Shown piece after piece: positions 30,667 through 41,054 of a stretch of 64,000 nucleotides of DNA. The notes under the pieces were generated by a model. That model was given only the letters and a program-made list of their open reading frames with translations, ran no database searches and was not told the DNA's origin. Positions within the stretch are counted from its first letter, which is position 1, and the number at the start of each line of letters is the position of its first letter. The position numbers and the translations under genes are program-made. Origin of the DNA: Scolanthus callimorphus (lineage: Eukaryota > Cnidaria > Anthozoa > Actiniaria > Edwardsiidae); assembly GCA_033964015.1 (NCBI GenBank), contig CM066913.1, forward strand, positions 32,191,577-32,255,576, written 5' to 3'.

Positions 30667-31794
30667 TTACAAAGCAGAACTCAGGATAGCATTTCCAAAG
30701 TCATTGTCCACTCGAACTTCTTTCTTGTAATACGTAGCAAAGGTGCATTGTGATGACCACCCTGCAGCTGCCATTATAGTTTCTATTGGGACTCCCTTTT
30801 GAAATGCAGCTGAGGTAGACGCTGCCCTTGTGCTATGTGGTCGAAATTCTTGGGTATCAATACCTGCTTGAGTCATTACTGATTTAACCCATCTAGAAAC
30901 AGTACTTGAGCTTACAGGATTATGGGGCTTAGTGTAACTAAGAAAAAGTCTAGTATTTTGTGGACTGCGGTGTGGCTCTGTTCTTTCCAGATATGCCTCT
31001 AAATATGTTGCCACACAAAGTCGTTTGTCAGCAGGGAAAACAGGCAGCACCAATACTGGCTGTGTTTTTCCTGGTTTAGATTGCTTCACAAGCTTGTGGA
31101 TAACAAATGTATATGAGGTTTCGTCCTTAGACATCCCACTGATGTCCATTAAGTGAACAGATTGGCATCTTTGCCCAGTGACTAACATGCATAACATAAC
31201 TAATTTCTGAGTTAACAATTTGAGTGTCACCTTGGAAACTGGACTCCATGTTTTCAGTAAGTCCAACACTTTACAAACATCCCAAGTGCTATGGTATCTT
31301 GGTTGTGGTGGTCGATTCTGGTATGTAGCTTTAACTAGTCTCTTGATTAGAGGGTGTTCCCCAACAGTGTAATGACTATCAGCTAATTCAATAGCAGACG
31401 ATAAGGCTGCTCTTGCAGTGTTAATAGCGGAGTAGCTACAGCCAGAGTCAAAAAGATGAGTTAGAAATTCAACCACATGGGCTACAGTAGGGCAAATGGG
31501 ATCTTCACCTCTTTCTGCTGTGAAGACCCTCCATTTACGTAGATAAACTCTGTACTGCTTGACAGTTCCTGTTCTCCATGATGACATAATGAGCTCACAA
31601 GCTCGTGCTGAAATGTTTTGATTCTGGATTTTTCCCCTGATAAGAGGCATGCCATCATTTTCATCTTGGGGTAGAGAGGATGAACTTTTGTCTTGTTGTG
31701 TGGTAACTGGAGAAGTGATTTGTCCCTTGGTAGCAGTACTGGCTGCTTGATGAGTAGATGTGATATCTTTGGAAACCAGACTTGAGTCCGCCAA
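30667..31794 (-). CDS. DIRS tyrosine recombinase
   Basis: 375 residues. N-terminal core-binding region (about 65-150) with TVKQYRVYLRKWRVF. Catalytic domain with the first Arg in VTGQRCQSVHL (about R209), then RPHSTRAAS carrying the H-x-x-R pair (320/323), GWSS (about 346) and the nucleophile in ATYYKKE (355 or 356). All R-H-R-W-Y positions are present, so it may be active. It would join the circular cDNA to chromosomal AATTCT. Confidence 0.9.
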   Translation of the reverse strand: MADSSLVSKDITSTHQAASTATKGQITSPVTTQQDKSSSSLPQDENDGMPLIRGKIQNQNISARACELIMSSWRTGTVKQYRVYLRKWRVFTAERGEDPICPTVAHVVEFLTHLFDSGCSYSAINTARAALSSAIELADSHYTVGEHPLIKRLVKATYQNRPPQPRYHSTWDVCKVLDLLKTWSPVSKVTLKLLTQKLVMLCMLVTGQRCQSVHLMDISGMSKDETSYTFVIHKLVKQSKPGKTQPVLVLPVFPADKRLCVATYLEAYLERTEPHRSPQNTRLFLSYTKPHNPVSSSTVSRWVKSVMTQAGIDTQEFRPHSTRAASTSAAFQKGVPIETIMAAAGWSSQCTFATYYKKEVRVDNDFGNAILSSAL

Positions 31795-32156
31795 ACAGGT
31801 GCAATCAATAATGCCTGGACTCGATCTTCTTGGACTTTCTGAATAACTTTGGATAACAGGCTAAAGGGAGGAAATAAATATACATATTTATTTGACCAGT
31901 CCATGCAAAATGCATCAGTTTTATATGCCTCTGGATCAGCATGCCATGATACAAATGGCTTTAATTGGTAGTTATTCCGTGAGGCAAACAAATCAATTTC
32001 TGGTTTTCCCCATCGCAAAACCAAGCCCCCAAAAATCTTGGGGTTAAGTTGCCACTCTGTTCTATCATTGAACTTTCGACTTAGTCTATCTGCTATGTCA
32101 TTTTGTATTCCAGGGATATGGGAGGCAGTCAGCCATATATTTTGGCAATACACCAC
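31482..32156 (-). CDS. DIRS RNase H C-terminus and downstream conserved region (shifted frame)
   Basis: Continuation of RT-RNase H after the frameshift: CQNIWLTASHIPGIQNDIAD with the last RNase H acidic residues, DRLSRKF, then GKPEIDLFASRNN and VWRTQVWFP, the segment that follows RNase H in DIRS-like elements. It overlaps the recombinase frame by about 310 nt, the normal arrangement in the group. No independent start is expected. Confidence 0.75.
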   Translation of the reverse strand: MVYCQNIWLTASHIPGIQNDIADRLSRKFNDRTEWQLNPKIFGGLVLRWGKPEIDLFASRNNYQLKPFVSWHADPEAYKTDAFCMDWSNKYVYLFPPFSLLSKVIQKVQEDRVQALLIAPVWRTQVWFPKISHLLIKQPVLLPRDKSLLQLPHNKTKVHPLYPKMKMMACLLSGEKSRIKTFQHELVSSLCHHGEQELSSSTEFIYVNGGSSQQKEVKIPFALL

Positions 32157-33622
32157 TGCCAGATTTCCCTGGCCACTCCATTACAGGCATGGGAATGAGT
32201 GCCACCCATATTATTTATGTAAGTTAATGCTGTGACATTGTCTAACTGCAAATGGATATGAACATCTCTTTCCTCTGCACAAAGGGCTATCAGCCCTAGC
32301 TTTGCAGCTTCCATTTCAAGGCAGTTGATATGTTTAGTGGTTTCATGTTCAAGCCACCTGCCCCCTGTGGGTTGGGACCCCTCCCTATGGGCGCCCCACC
32401 CTTCTAAGGAGGCATCGGTAGTAAGGGTAAAGTTTGGGCTGCCTTGGGAAAGTTTTTTAGTGTATTTCTGATGGCTGTGTAGCCACCATTCAATGTCTCT
32501 TTTGGCTGCTTCAGAAAACTGCATAAGAGCTTCAAATGAGCCTTTATTTGTTTTCAAAGCCTCGTTTTTCTCAATTTCTAGCTGTTTGTAAAAAAGTGGG
32601 CCATACTCCACTCCCACAGAATAGGAGACTAAAATGCCAATTAGTTGAGCTGCTTCTCTTATGCTGAAAAATGCCTTGTCTAAAATTGACTGGCAGTGAT
32701 AAATAATGTTCTGGATTTTCTCTTCTGTGAGACTGATTGTCATTTCAACAGAATTGAATTTAAATCCTAAGTGCTCAATGATTTGAGTTGGTACAGTGAC
32801 AGATTTTTCCTGTGAAACCTGGAACCCTAGGTCTCGAAACAAGTTATGAGTTTCCACAATATTCCTCATACATGCATCATATGATTCCCCCATTAAAAAG
32901 CTATCATCTAAGTAGCCACTAGAGAGTAAACCTCTGGCTCGTAAAGTGGAATATACTGGCTTCATAAGTTTTGTGAATATCCGGGGAGCGGAGCTTAGGC
33001 CATTTGCTAAAGTCACATATTTATAAAGGTGGTTGCCAACTTGAAATTTAAGATACTTTTGTGACTCAGGACTGATGGACACTGAATAGTAGGCATCAGT
33101 CAAGTCTAGGGATGCCATAAAACAGTTTCTTGTTATCAAGTTGATGCACGACTGAATTATGGTATCCATCTTGAAATGGACGTGTAAAATATGTTCATTT
33201 AGTTTTTTCACATTTAATATCAGCCTAAATTTTCCACTCTTTTTTAATCGTAAGAACACTGGAGATATAAATTCACCAGGTTCATGATCACATTTTTCAA
33301 TAACCTGCTTGTTCAATAGTTCTAAGATAAGTGCATCAAGAGCTTTCTCCTCATATTCACTAAAATTAGGTTGTTTATGCTGGAAATGTTGTATTGGGGG
33401 GGATTGAAACATAATTTTGTACCCCATTACTATGTCCAAAATAGCTTTATCAGAAGTGATTTTTTCCCAGGCTTCCTGGTGAAATCTTAAGCGTCCTGCC
33501 GCTACTATATTTTTGTTTGCCAGTGTATTCTCACTGTTAATCACAGGTTTCTCTGTGTGTAAAGTAACATTTTGAGCACTGCTTACCTGAACATTAGTAA
33601 CAGGTTTGCTAGGTAAGCTCAT
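32129..33622 (-). CDS. DIRS reverse transcriptase-RNase H
   Basis: 497 residues. RT motifs: ISPVFLRLKKSGKFRLILNV (about 119-138), SLDLTDAYYS with the first catalytic Asp (about 171-180), LANGLSSAPRIFTKL (205-219) and GYLDDS with the catalytic YLDD at 237-240. RNase H begins FTLTTDASLEGWG (398-410), with CLEMEAAKL and LQLDNVTALTYI supplying further acidic residues. The frame stops within RNase H at 32129-32131; the matching continuation lies in the next frame from 32156. One base appears to be missing near 32145. It starts at an ATG overlapping the gag stop. Confidence 0.88.
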   Translation of the reverse strand: MSLPSKPVTNVQVSSAQNVTLHTEKPVINSENTLANKNIVAAGRLRFHQEAWEKITSDKAILDIVMGYKIMFQSPPIQHFQHKQPNFSEYEEKALDALILELLNKQVIEKCDHEPGEFISPVFLRLKKSGKFRLILNVKKLNEHILHVHFKMDTIIQSCINLITRNCFMASLDLTDAYYSVSISPESQKYLKFQVGNHLYKYVTLANGLSSAPRIFTKLMKPVYSTLRARGLLSSGYLDDSFLMGESYDACMRNIVETHNLFRDLGFQVSQEKSVTVPTQIIEHLGFKFNSVEMTISLTEEKIQNIIYHCQSILDKAFFSIREAAQLIGILVSYSVGVEYGPLFYKQLEIEKNEALKTNKGSFEALMQFSEAAKRDIEWWLHSHQKYTKKLSQGSPNFTLTTDASLEGWGAHREGSQPTGGRWLEHETTKHINCLEMEAAKLGLIALCAEERDVHIHLQLDNVTALTYINNMGGTHSHACNGVAREIWQWCIAKIYG

Positions 33623-34896
33623 TTTCTTGCCACTTGATTCTGGGGTTGACTTCTTGCCATGTTTTTGTACCTGCCTTTGTTTCTTCCAATGGGGTACCTT
33701 CCCCGGCTTAAAAAAGGAAATGGTTTCCTTTGTTCACTCCTTCCCTGTTGGCTGTTGGAGTTGGCATTGTGCCTTCTTTGTTTTGATGTGATTTTTGATG
33801 TCACTTTACTGGCCTCTGTGAGTTCTTTCACAGCTTTCCCCAGTTCTAACCCAAAAAGTAGATCTTTAATTGGAGTTTGATCACTGCAGAGCAACTTGTA
33901 TTCAGATCTCATATCTGTTTTGAACAGTGCTCTGCGTCTCAGATCTATTTCATGTGATGAATCACAAAGAAGGGATAACCCATCTGAGAGTGTTTGCATG
34001 GCAGTGTCTGCCGCTGGGTCTGGATGTGTAACTTTCATGAGGACAGTAAGCACTTGAGCTACGGCTGTTATGCCCTTGACCAGTGTTTTTTGGGCTTTCT
34101 GTAACATGACATCATCAGTCTTGGTGTCTTTACTGACATTATTGAATATCTCTGGATTGACACGCACCAATTCCAGCCGTTTACAATTTCCTGGTGTTGG
34201 AAACTTGTCCATTAGCTCATCACGTGACTCTTTGCTCACGCCAATGCTTAGCAGTTCAGTCAGTAATTCCGACAAATCTGTATTTAAATCTTCTCCATCT
34301 TGTTGTGGTTTGTTGACTACTTTTGCCATATTAGTTAGAACACCAAACTGTTTCTTTGCCTTTTTTGGCGGAGGCTCGGGGATTTCCCCCTCTTCAGCTT
34401 CTGTATTGTCCTCGGGAGCTGGTTCACCTCTTTTATTAACTTCATCGTCAGTGTCGGATGACATTTCGTCGTCACCCGCCTGGAAGTTATCATAAGCTGT
34501 TTTGATTTCCTGTACTACAGGCGTGAGGTTTGCCAGTGAGCCAGTTATGGATTTCAACTGAACTTTAATCTCCTCTACGTCCGTGCTTAAAGACGCTGAG
34601 CTCGTAGAAGCGCCTGACAATTTTGGCGCCAAAACATGGCCGTTGTTTTGCAAGGTTTTTCCCCCGGCCTTTTTGCCTGTTTGCTTTTCAGCAGGCTTCT
34701 TACCCTTTCGGGTGGGTTTGCCAGTGTTTTCTTTTCCCTTTCGAGTATCTTTGCTGGCATGATTGTCGAGTTTCTCGACTGTTTCCTCGCCTATCAGGCT
34801 TTCGCCTCGAGGTTCATTGATTCTGACCTCGTGGTCTCCCATTGAGTTTTGGCGAGTGTTGAGAGGATTTTCCAACTCTAAGTCCAGACTCATCAC
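33619..34896 (-). CDS. DIRS gag-like protein
   Basis: First open frame of the DIRS element, 425 residues, highly charged: an N-terminal Lys-rich stretch (KGKENTGKPTRKGKKPAEK), an acidic hinge (DEMSSDTDDEV), PPPKKAKK, a helical middle and a basic Gln/Arg/Ser-rich tail. Position and composition fit the gag-like frame of DIRS elements, which presumably packages RNA; there is no zinc knuckle. Its TGA stop overlaps the ATG of the RT frame (ATGA, 33619-33622). Confidence 0.75.
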   Translation of the reverse strand: MMSLDLELENPLNTRQNSMGDHEVRINEPRGESLIGEETVEKLDNHASKDTRKGKENTGKPTRKGKKPAEKQTGKKAGGKTLQNNGHVLAPKLSGASTSSASLSTDVEEIKVQLKSITGSLANLTPVVQEIKTAYDNFQAGDDEMSSDTDDEVNKRGEPAPEDNTEAEEGEIPEPPPKKAKKQFGVLTNMAKVVNKPQQDGEDLNTDLSELLTELLSIGVSKESRDELMDKFPTPGNCKRLELVRVNPEIFNNVSKDTKTDDVMLQKAQKTLVKGITAVAQVLTVLMKVTHPDPAADTAMQTLSDGLSLLCDSSHEIDLRRRALFKTDMRSEYKLLCSDQTPIKDLLFGLELGKAVKELTEASKVTSKITSKQRRHNANSNSQQGRSEQRKPFPFLSRGRYPIGRNKGRYKNMARSQPQNQVARK

Positions 34897-35044
34897 CTCC
34901 TCAGCGATATTTCATAAAGGGCTTTCGCCTAGTGTCTGAACTGTGTTGTTTAGAAAACAGAAAAACTTGAAGATAAATGCAAAAAACACGAATTTGTTAG
35001 GTAGTTTCAAAGCGCGACTTCTCTCCACTGAAGGATACGCTCTA

Positions 35045-35103
35045 ATGATCTCCACTGCGCATGCGCTTATCTCATGTGATCTCGAATATGCAAATGAGGA
35101 GGT
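35045..35103. repeat. DIRS 5' inverted terminal repeat
   Basis: On the minus strand it reads ACCTCCTCATTTGCATATTC then AGATAAGCGCATGCGCAGTG, matching 30285-30344 in inverse orientation, with the first 34 nt also copied in the internal complementary region. Confidence 0.85.
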
Positions 35104-35109
35104 AGAATT

Positions 35110-35965
35110 ATATACGAGATGGCTGTGCTTATTAATTACCTTGGCGATATCTGGCAATCTAGGATTGTAATCTAGTACGAGAGGTATAATTTTCTTAGCT
35201 TCTCTAGGGGTTGGTCTGAGTATTTCAGACCTTTCTTTTCTGAAGGCTTTATTGAATTTGCCTTGAATAAGGGGTTTGGGGTAGCCCTGATGCTCTAGAT
35301 AAGCCTGATACTCACGGGCGCGCAAATTCCGTTGCTCCTGGGAAGAGCAGTTCCTATTGAGCCTCAGAGCTACCCCATAAGGTACCGCGCGCTTACAATG
35401 TATAGGGTGTGAACTATTGAATGGTAAGTAAAGATGGCTATCAGTGGGCTTAGAATAAATATCCGTAGAAATAAAGCCATCTACTAGATTAAGAGTAAGG
35501 TCTAATACGTTGAGCTTTGTTTCCGAAAATACCAACTCAAATTTAATGGTGGGGTACAGGGAGTTGATGTAGTCCGTAAACTCGTGAAGTTTGTCCAACC
35601 CGTGTGTCCAAACTTCAACTACATCATCCCTGTACCTCCACCATAAATTCGGTTTTACAGGACCCTGGATAGCGAGCTCATCTATGTGGCCCATAGCCAG
35701 GTCAGCGTAGCTGCATGCGTTTTTTGGTCCCATGGCGGTACCGTGACACTGAACAAAGTGCTCCCCCCCGAATGCGCTATTATTAGAATTTAAGCAGATT
35801 TGTACTGCTTCTACGATGCATTCCGTGGACGGAATTTTGACCTCCCTACTATCAAGCGCTTTACGTACTGCGGTTATACCTAAATTGTTATCGATATTAG
35901 GGAACATTGCTACTACGTCCCATGAAACAAGAAGTGTATCTTGTGGGAGGGGCCCCCTACTATTA
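35110..35965 (-). pseudogene. Penelope-like element copy 1, middle part (reverse transcriptase)
   Basis: Minus-strand reverse transcriptase segment equivalent to the RT of the PLE at 38624-41054 (FPNIDNNLGITAVRKALDSR, WWRYRDDVVEVWTHG, the YRDD catalytic motif). Differences from copy 2 are few (NIDNN for NIENN, QCHG for QFHG). It is cut on one side by the DIRS element after VYNS and on the other by the LINE. Confidence 0.9.
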
Positions 35966-38284
35966 ATAATAATAATAATAATAATAATAATCTTTATTTC
36001 TTAAGATAAACAATACATATCCTAAGTTACAAAATTGAAATAAATATCTATCTAAATTACACTATATACACGATTAAAAATATACAAAATTTAAAAACTA
36101 TTCCTATATACCATATTTAAAAATAATCCTATTACTAAAAGCATTCTTGAATCTGTCAGTTTGAATCTTAGGGCGTATAGTTGATTTTTTTCTTAATTGA
36201 TATTTGGTGTCTTTTGTCTTAGGTAAAATTGAAAACAGGGGACATTCTGGGTCATTCGATCTTCTTGCGTAAAGTTTCTTATCAGCCTTTTCTAAAAGAT
36301 CTCTTATCTTTATATGCTTGGACGTATACCTCCTCTTAAAACTTCGATCCAAGAAATTCTGTATAACGGTTAGATCTGTATCGGAGGCTCCATATACCGG
36401 CAAAGCATACATAAAATTAGGCAGAACTATAGAATTAAACAAGTGATCTATTTCCACTTGGCTCATTCCCTCTTTGCGCAATGATCCTATCACAAACAAT
36501 GACTTATTAGCCTTTATAACCTTGGCGCGCACGTGCGTACTGAACTTACAATTCTGTTGGAATGTAACACCTAAAATTGGCAATTCTTTGCATTGTGGTA
36601 TATTATTAATTGGCGCTATGTCTTGATTGAAGCCTTTCTTGCGAAAAATAATTTCCTTGCATTTATCGAATTACATGCCATCCGATTGCGACTAGACCAG
36701 CTAAGGAACTGGTCTACTAAGTCAGTACGGCACTGACCATTTCCCCATAAGGGAACAACAATGGTAGAATCGTCGGCATATTTAAACAAGGCTGGACGGT
36801 CTGCTAGGCTTAATTCAATATCATTAATAAATACGTTAAAAAGATAAGGCCCACTGACGCTGCCTTGTGTTGTACCCCTGTTTACCTCACGCCATTGCCC
36901 TTCAAAACCATTATAATAACCCGCTGCTGGCGTTTCTCAAGAAAACTTAAATACCAGTTTACAATAATAGGATTCAGATACAATTGCTTAAGCTTAGATG
37001 ACAAGAGTTCATGGTTGACACAGTCAAATGCTTTACTAAAATCCATTGCAACAGGGGCACCCAACGAGACAATACCGTAAAACAGCTCATAATACCATCA
37101 CAAGTCGTTGCACAGCATACAAATGACTGTAAAACGGGTATTTTTAATCCCTACAAATTTTCTATCTGTTCGGATTTCATAGCTGAAAGTTTAGGGTTGC
37201 GAAAATTGTAGGGATTGAAATCAAGTCTTCCGAAAATCCTAGGGGAAAAACTCTATCCGAAAAATTTAGGTGACCTTTTTAACGGCAAAAATCCCCCCAA
37301 AATAGTAACATTTCACCTTTTTGTGCAATTCGAAAAATCCAGGGATCTTAGAATCTATATACGAAAGTTTAAAGCTTGAAATTCTGAAGCGAAAGTTTTA
37401 GCTCTCATTGCACCATCCGAACAGATATTTTACCGAAAATGGTCATTGGGTGCCCCTGTTGCAAATACTCGCACGGCCTTGCAATCTTGCTCGTCTAGAT
37501 AACTGTAGATGGTGTGCTGCATACTCAAGAGTGCATCAGTGCAACTCCCCCCTGTCCTATAAGCAAACTGCGTTGAACTCAGTCCTTCTTCGACAGTATC
37601 CCGTGCATGTATATTATACACAGTCTTCTCGAAAGCGCGTGCAATTACTGGTGTGATCTTAATTCCTCTGAAATCCTGCTTGCTTTTGGGGACGTCAATC
37701 TTGGGAAGGGGGGTCGCGTGGGCTCTTTTCCAGGACGAAGGCCACTTGCTTGTCCTCAATGATAAGTTCCAGATTTTATGAATAACATTTGTGAAGATTT
37801 CAGCATGATCCTTCCAAATCCAGAAGGGTATGAGGTCTGGCCCCGTAGCAGTTTTCTTTAGGTGCTGTAAACAATTCCACACATGTCTTTCTGACACTTC
37901 GGGGACTTCTACACTCTCATCCACTTCGGCTAATACCGGCTGCGTATATGCGACATCGGTACACAATTCCGCGAAGTAGTTGTTCAGTTCCTCAAGCGCT
38001 GGAGTGTCCAATGTAACTTTAGCAGATGTATTTCGCCGTTGGGACAGCTGATCAAGGTGCTTCCACCATTCTCTAGATCCTACAGGTGCCTCGATAAGTG
38101 CCCTTCTGTTCTTACTGATCAGTTCACTTATTTTCCTGTTAATCTCGCACAGCCGGTCCTTGTTGTTTGGAGCTATTCTGGACTTCACCCTCATTAACGA
38201 TTTTACTAGAGGTGTTAGCCAAACTGGATCACGCGATGACATGCGCACGGATCGCAATGGTATGCACACGTCCATGTGATGTTT
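35966..38284 (-). mobile_element. LINE (non-LTR retrotransposon), 5'-truncated, TATTA target duplication
   Basis: Inserted in PLE copy 1; TATTA flanks both ends (35961-35965 and 38285-38289), and the minus-strand 3' end carries an (ATT)n tail. Segments from 38260 down: ATGPDLIPFWIWKDH, FRGIKITPVIARAFEK, FAYRTGGSCTDALL, then [29 protein letters not shown] (catalytic YADD near 36760), and [14 protein letters not shown] to RRYTSKHIK. At least one frameshift near 36910 and an inserted 407-bp element inactivate it. CR1/L2-type by general appearance. Confidence 0.85.
37052..37458. mobile_element. 407-bp TIR element inside the LINE, 6-bp target duplication
   Basis: Ends CAGGGGCACCCAACGA and TTGGGTGCCCCTG, flanked by TTGCAA at 37046-37051 and 37459-37464. 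Removing the element and one TTGCAA restores the LINE frame ([12 protein letters not shown]), which confirms the borders. No transposase inside. A 6-bp duplication is unusual; IS3EU-type elements are one group reported to make it. Confidence 0.85.
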
Positions 38285-38633
38285 TATTAAGCTCATTAAT
38301 CTTATTGATAAGGTCAGTCGTGTCCTTAAGAAAGGACGGAAGTTTCTGAGAAAATGGCTTGAGAAAGTGCTCGGTGAAAGCAGATAGCCGCTCGATTGCC
38401 GTGCCGCAGCAAGATGTGATAAGGCGCAAGGGATTTCCTGGCTTATGGGTCTTAACATTTCCAAAGCCACGCCAGGTTTAGGGGTAATTTCCGTAACCCA
38501 TTCCGCAACCTCGCGGGATATCTGCTTTTCCGTAACCCATTTTTCACTCCATTCTTTAACACTATGAAGATGAGAAACAGTGGGATCATCACTTGGCTTA
38601 GTATAATGAAGCTCATTATTTAAATGACTAGAA
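38285..38633 (-). pseudogene. Penelope-like element copy 1, 5' part
   Basis: Minus-strand equivalent of 39255-39610 in the PLE on the plus strand (HLNNELHYTKPSDDPTV, VKTHKPGNPLRLITSCC), 5'-truncated at about 38633 where it meets the second PLE head to head. The bordering AAATTT occurs in both copies, so microhomology may lie at the joint. Confidence 0.88.
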
Positions 38634-41054
38634 ATTTCAAGATTACAGCGCCTGAGGACGAAAGGAACAGCACCACGCCTACTCGGAATCGCCCAAAGAA
38701 TAGAAGATTCAACAAGAAGTCAAGAAACAAGAATCAAACGGGAAACAATGCTGCCGAGGAGGATCAAGTTAATCAAGACCCCACACCCAACTCTCAAGCA
38801 AGCCAGGATACAAGCCCTATCAATTTAACGGAGGAGGAACTTACGCAAGCCCAGAATGATTTACTATCCAAAGGCCCTTCATTCTGCCCAACCCCGAAAG
38901 ATGTGAACTGGCTTAAAGTTCAAGAGGATTTAGATGGGTTCGAGAGGAGAGTTAGGATTGCAGCCTTCTTTGCTAACCGCCCACCACCTGCGGACAAGGA
39001 TCCTGACCCCACTACGCTCCCAGATTTACCTAAAAAAAAGTAAGTGGGTCCCGCCAAAGGCTTCTCCAGAGGTGGAACTGTTTTTGAACAAAGTTAGGAA
39101 TGATATTTTGGACCCTAGAAATGTTAGGAAACCGGCCGATAATCTTTCCCTAGAAGAGAGGGAAGCGTTGAAACAATTACGAAATGATGAAAATAAGGTC
39201 ATTAGAATTCAAGATAAAGGGTCTCGTTTTGTAATCCTAGATCAGGAGGATTATAAGGAGAAAATTTCTAGTCATTTAAATAATGAGCTTCATTATACTA
39301 AGCCAAGTGATGATCCCACTGTTTCTCATCTTCATAGTGTTAAAGAATGGAGTGAAAAATGGGTTACGGAAAAGCAGATATCTCGCGAGGTTGCGGAATG
39401 GGTTACGGAAATTACCCCTAAACCTGGCGTGGCTTTTGGAAATGTTAAGACCCATAAGCCAGGAAATCCCTTGCGCCTTATCACATCTTGCTGCGGCACG
39501 GCAATCGAGCGGCTATCTGCTTTCACCGAGCACTTTCTCAAGCCATTTTCTCAGAAACTTCCGTCCTTTCTTAAGGACACGACTGACCTTATCAATAAGA
39601 TTAATGAGCTTAATAGTAGGGGGCCCCTCCCACAAGATACACTTCTTGTTTCATGGGACGTAGTAGCAATGTTCCCTAATATCGAAAACAATTTAGGTAT
39701 AACCGCAGTACGTAAAGCGCTTGATAGTAGGGAGGTCAAAATTCCGTCCACGGAATGCATCGTAGAAGCAGTACAAATCTGCTTAAATTCTAATAATAGC
39801 GCATTCGGGGGGGAGCACTTTGTTCAGTTTCACGGTACCGCCATGGGACCAAAAAACGCATGCAGCTACGCTGACCTGGCTATGGGCCACATAGATGAGC
39901 TCGCTATCCAGGGTCCTGTAAAACCGAATTTATGGTGGAGGTACAGGGATGATGTAGTTGAAGTTTGGACACACGGGTTGGACAAACTTCACGAGTTTAC
40001 GGACTACATCAACTCCCTGTACCCCACCATTAAATTTGAGTTGGTATTTTCGGAAACAAAGCTCAACGTATTAGACCTTACTCTTAATTTAGTAGATGGC
40101 TTTATTTCTACGGATATTTATTCTAAGCCCACTGATAGCCATCTTTACTTACCATTCAATAGTTCACACCCTATACATTGTAAGCGCGCGGTGCCTTATG
40201 GGGTAGCTCTGAGGCTCAATAGGAACTGCTCTTCCCAGGAGCAACGGAATTTGCGCGCCCGTGAGTATCAGGCTTATCTAGAGCATCAGGGCTACCCCAA
40301 ACCCCTTATTCAAGGCAAATTCAATAAAGCCTTCAGAAAAGAAAGGTCTGAAATACTCAGACCAACCCCTAGAGAAGCTAAGAAAATTATACCTCTCGTA
40401 CTAGATTACAATCCTAGATTGCCAGATATCGCCAAGGTAATTAATAAGCACAGCCATCTCGTATATAATTCTCAGTTACTTCAGGCGGCTTTTCCGCCTA
40501 AGTCTCTCACGCCTTCTTTTAGACGAACCAAAAATCTAAAAGAGCTCATAGCACCCTCTAAATTTCGGCCACGCCCAGACAACCAAGAGAAGGGGGGGCG
40601 TTGTTCGCATTGTCATAAGAGGTGTGACCTATGCAATAATTTTCTTTTAGACACCGATAAATTTAGTAGTTTTGCAACGGGTCGCACTTACTCTATTAAG
40701 GAGAACGTAAGCTGCAATTCAACCAATGTTATATATTTAGTATCGTGCAATCTTTGTAGACTCCAATATATTGGATCTACTAAGAACGAATTTAAAGTCC
40801 GCTTTCGTAACCATAAATCGCATATGCGCGCCAACAGAAAAACCTGCGAAGTTTCAAAACACTTTAATAGCTCGCCGCACGCACTTAAGGATTTCGACTT
40901 CATAGTCATAGAACAAATTAGAGCCCGTGAGAATTTAGAAACAATACTTTTGAATCGCGAAGCTTATTGGACCTCGCAACTTAGATGTCTCCAGCCACAC
41001 GGTCTAAACAAGCGTTGTGAATATAGGTCATTAAATAGAATAAAGTTTACATAG
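38624..41054 (+). CDS. Penelope-like element copy 2: reverse transcriptase-GIY-YIG endonuclease, one frameshift
   Basis: The N-terminal part (38624-39043) has a Lys/Asn/Gln-rich start and LLSKGPSFCPTPKD plus DLDGFERRVRIAAFF, typical PLE N-terminal motifs. The main frame (to stop at 41052-41054) continues SKWVPPKASPEVELFL, IRIQDKGSRFVILD, KTHKPGNPLRLITS, SWDVVAMFPNI, the YRDD catalytic motif near residue 337, then a Cys/His cluster (CSHCHKRCDLC) and GIY-YIG endonuclease NVIYLVSC...LQYIGST with RNHKSH and the final NREAYW. The two parts meet at an A8 run (39032-39039), where seven A would keep one frame. Otherwise intact, thus young. Confidence 0.9.
39032..39039 (+). other. A8 frameshift in PLE copy 2
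   Basis: CCT followed by eight A then GTAAGTGG: the N-terminal frame runs into TAA, while the RT frame needs PKKSKWVPP, which requires seven A. Either a one-base gain or a sequencing error. Confidence 0.7.
40467..40472 (+). other. AATTCT: empty DIRS target site in PLE copy 2
   Basis: In copy 2 the PLE reads TATATAATTCTCAGTTACTT without interruption. In copy 1 the DIRS element lies at this position with AATTCT on each side. Confidence 0.9.

Larger units (their letters stand above)
30236..35103 (-). mobile_element. DIRS retrotransposon, nearly intact
   Basis: Full-length minus-strand element: gag-like frame, RT-RNase H, tyrosine recombinase, inverted terminal repeats and an internal complementary region. 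It interrupts PLE copy 1 exactly at AATTCT (AGAATT on the plus strand at 30230-30235 and 35104-35109). The uninterrupted sister PLE has one AATTCT at 40467-40472. The only coding defect I see is a one-base frameshift in RNase H. DIRS elements integrate as circles through a tyrosine recombinase, without a target duplication made by an integrase. Confidence 0.92.

Noticed and set aside
34070..34495. Plus-strand serine-rich frame opposite the DIRS gag gene
   Set aside because: Antisense shadow of the charged gag-like frame.
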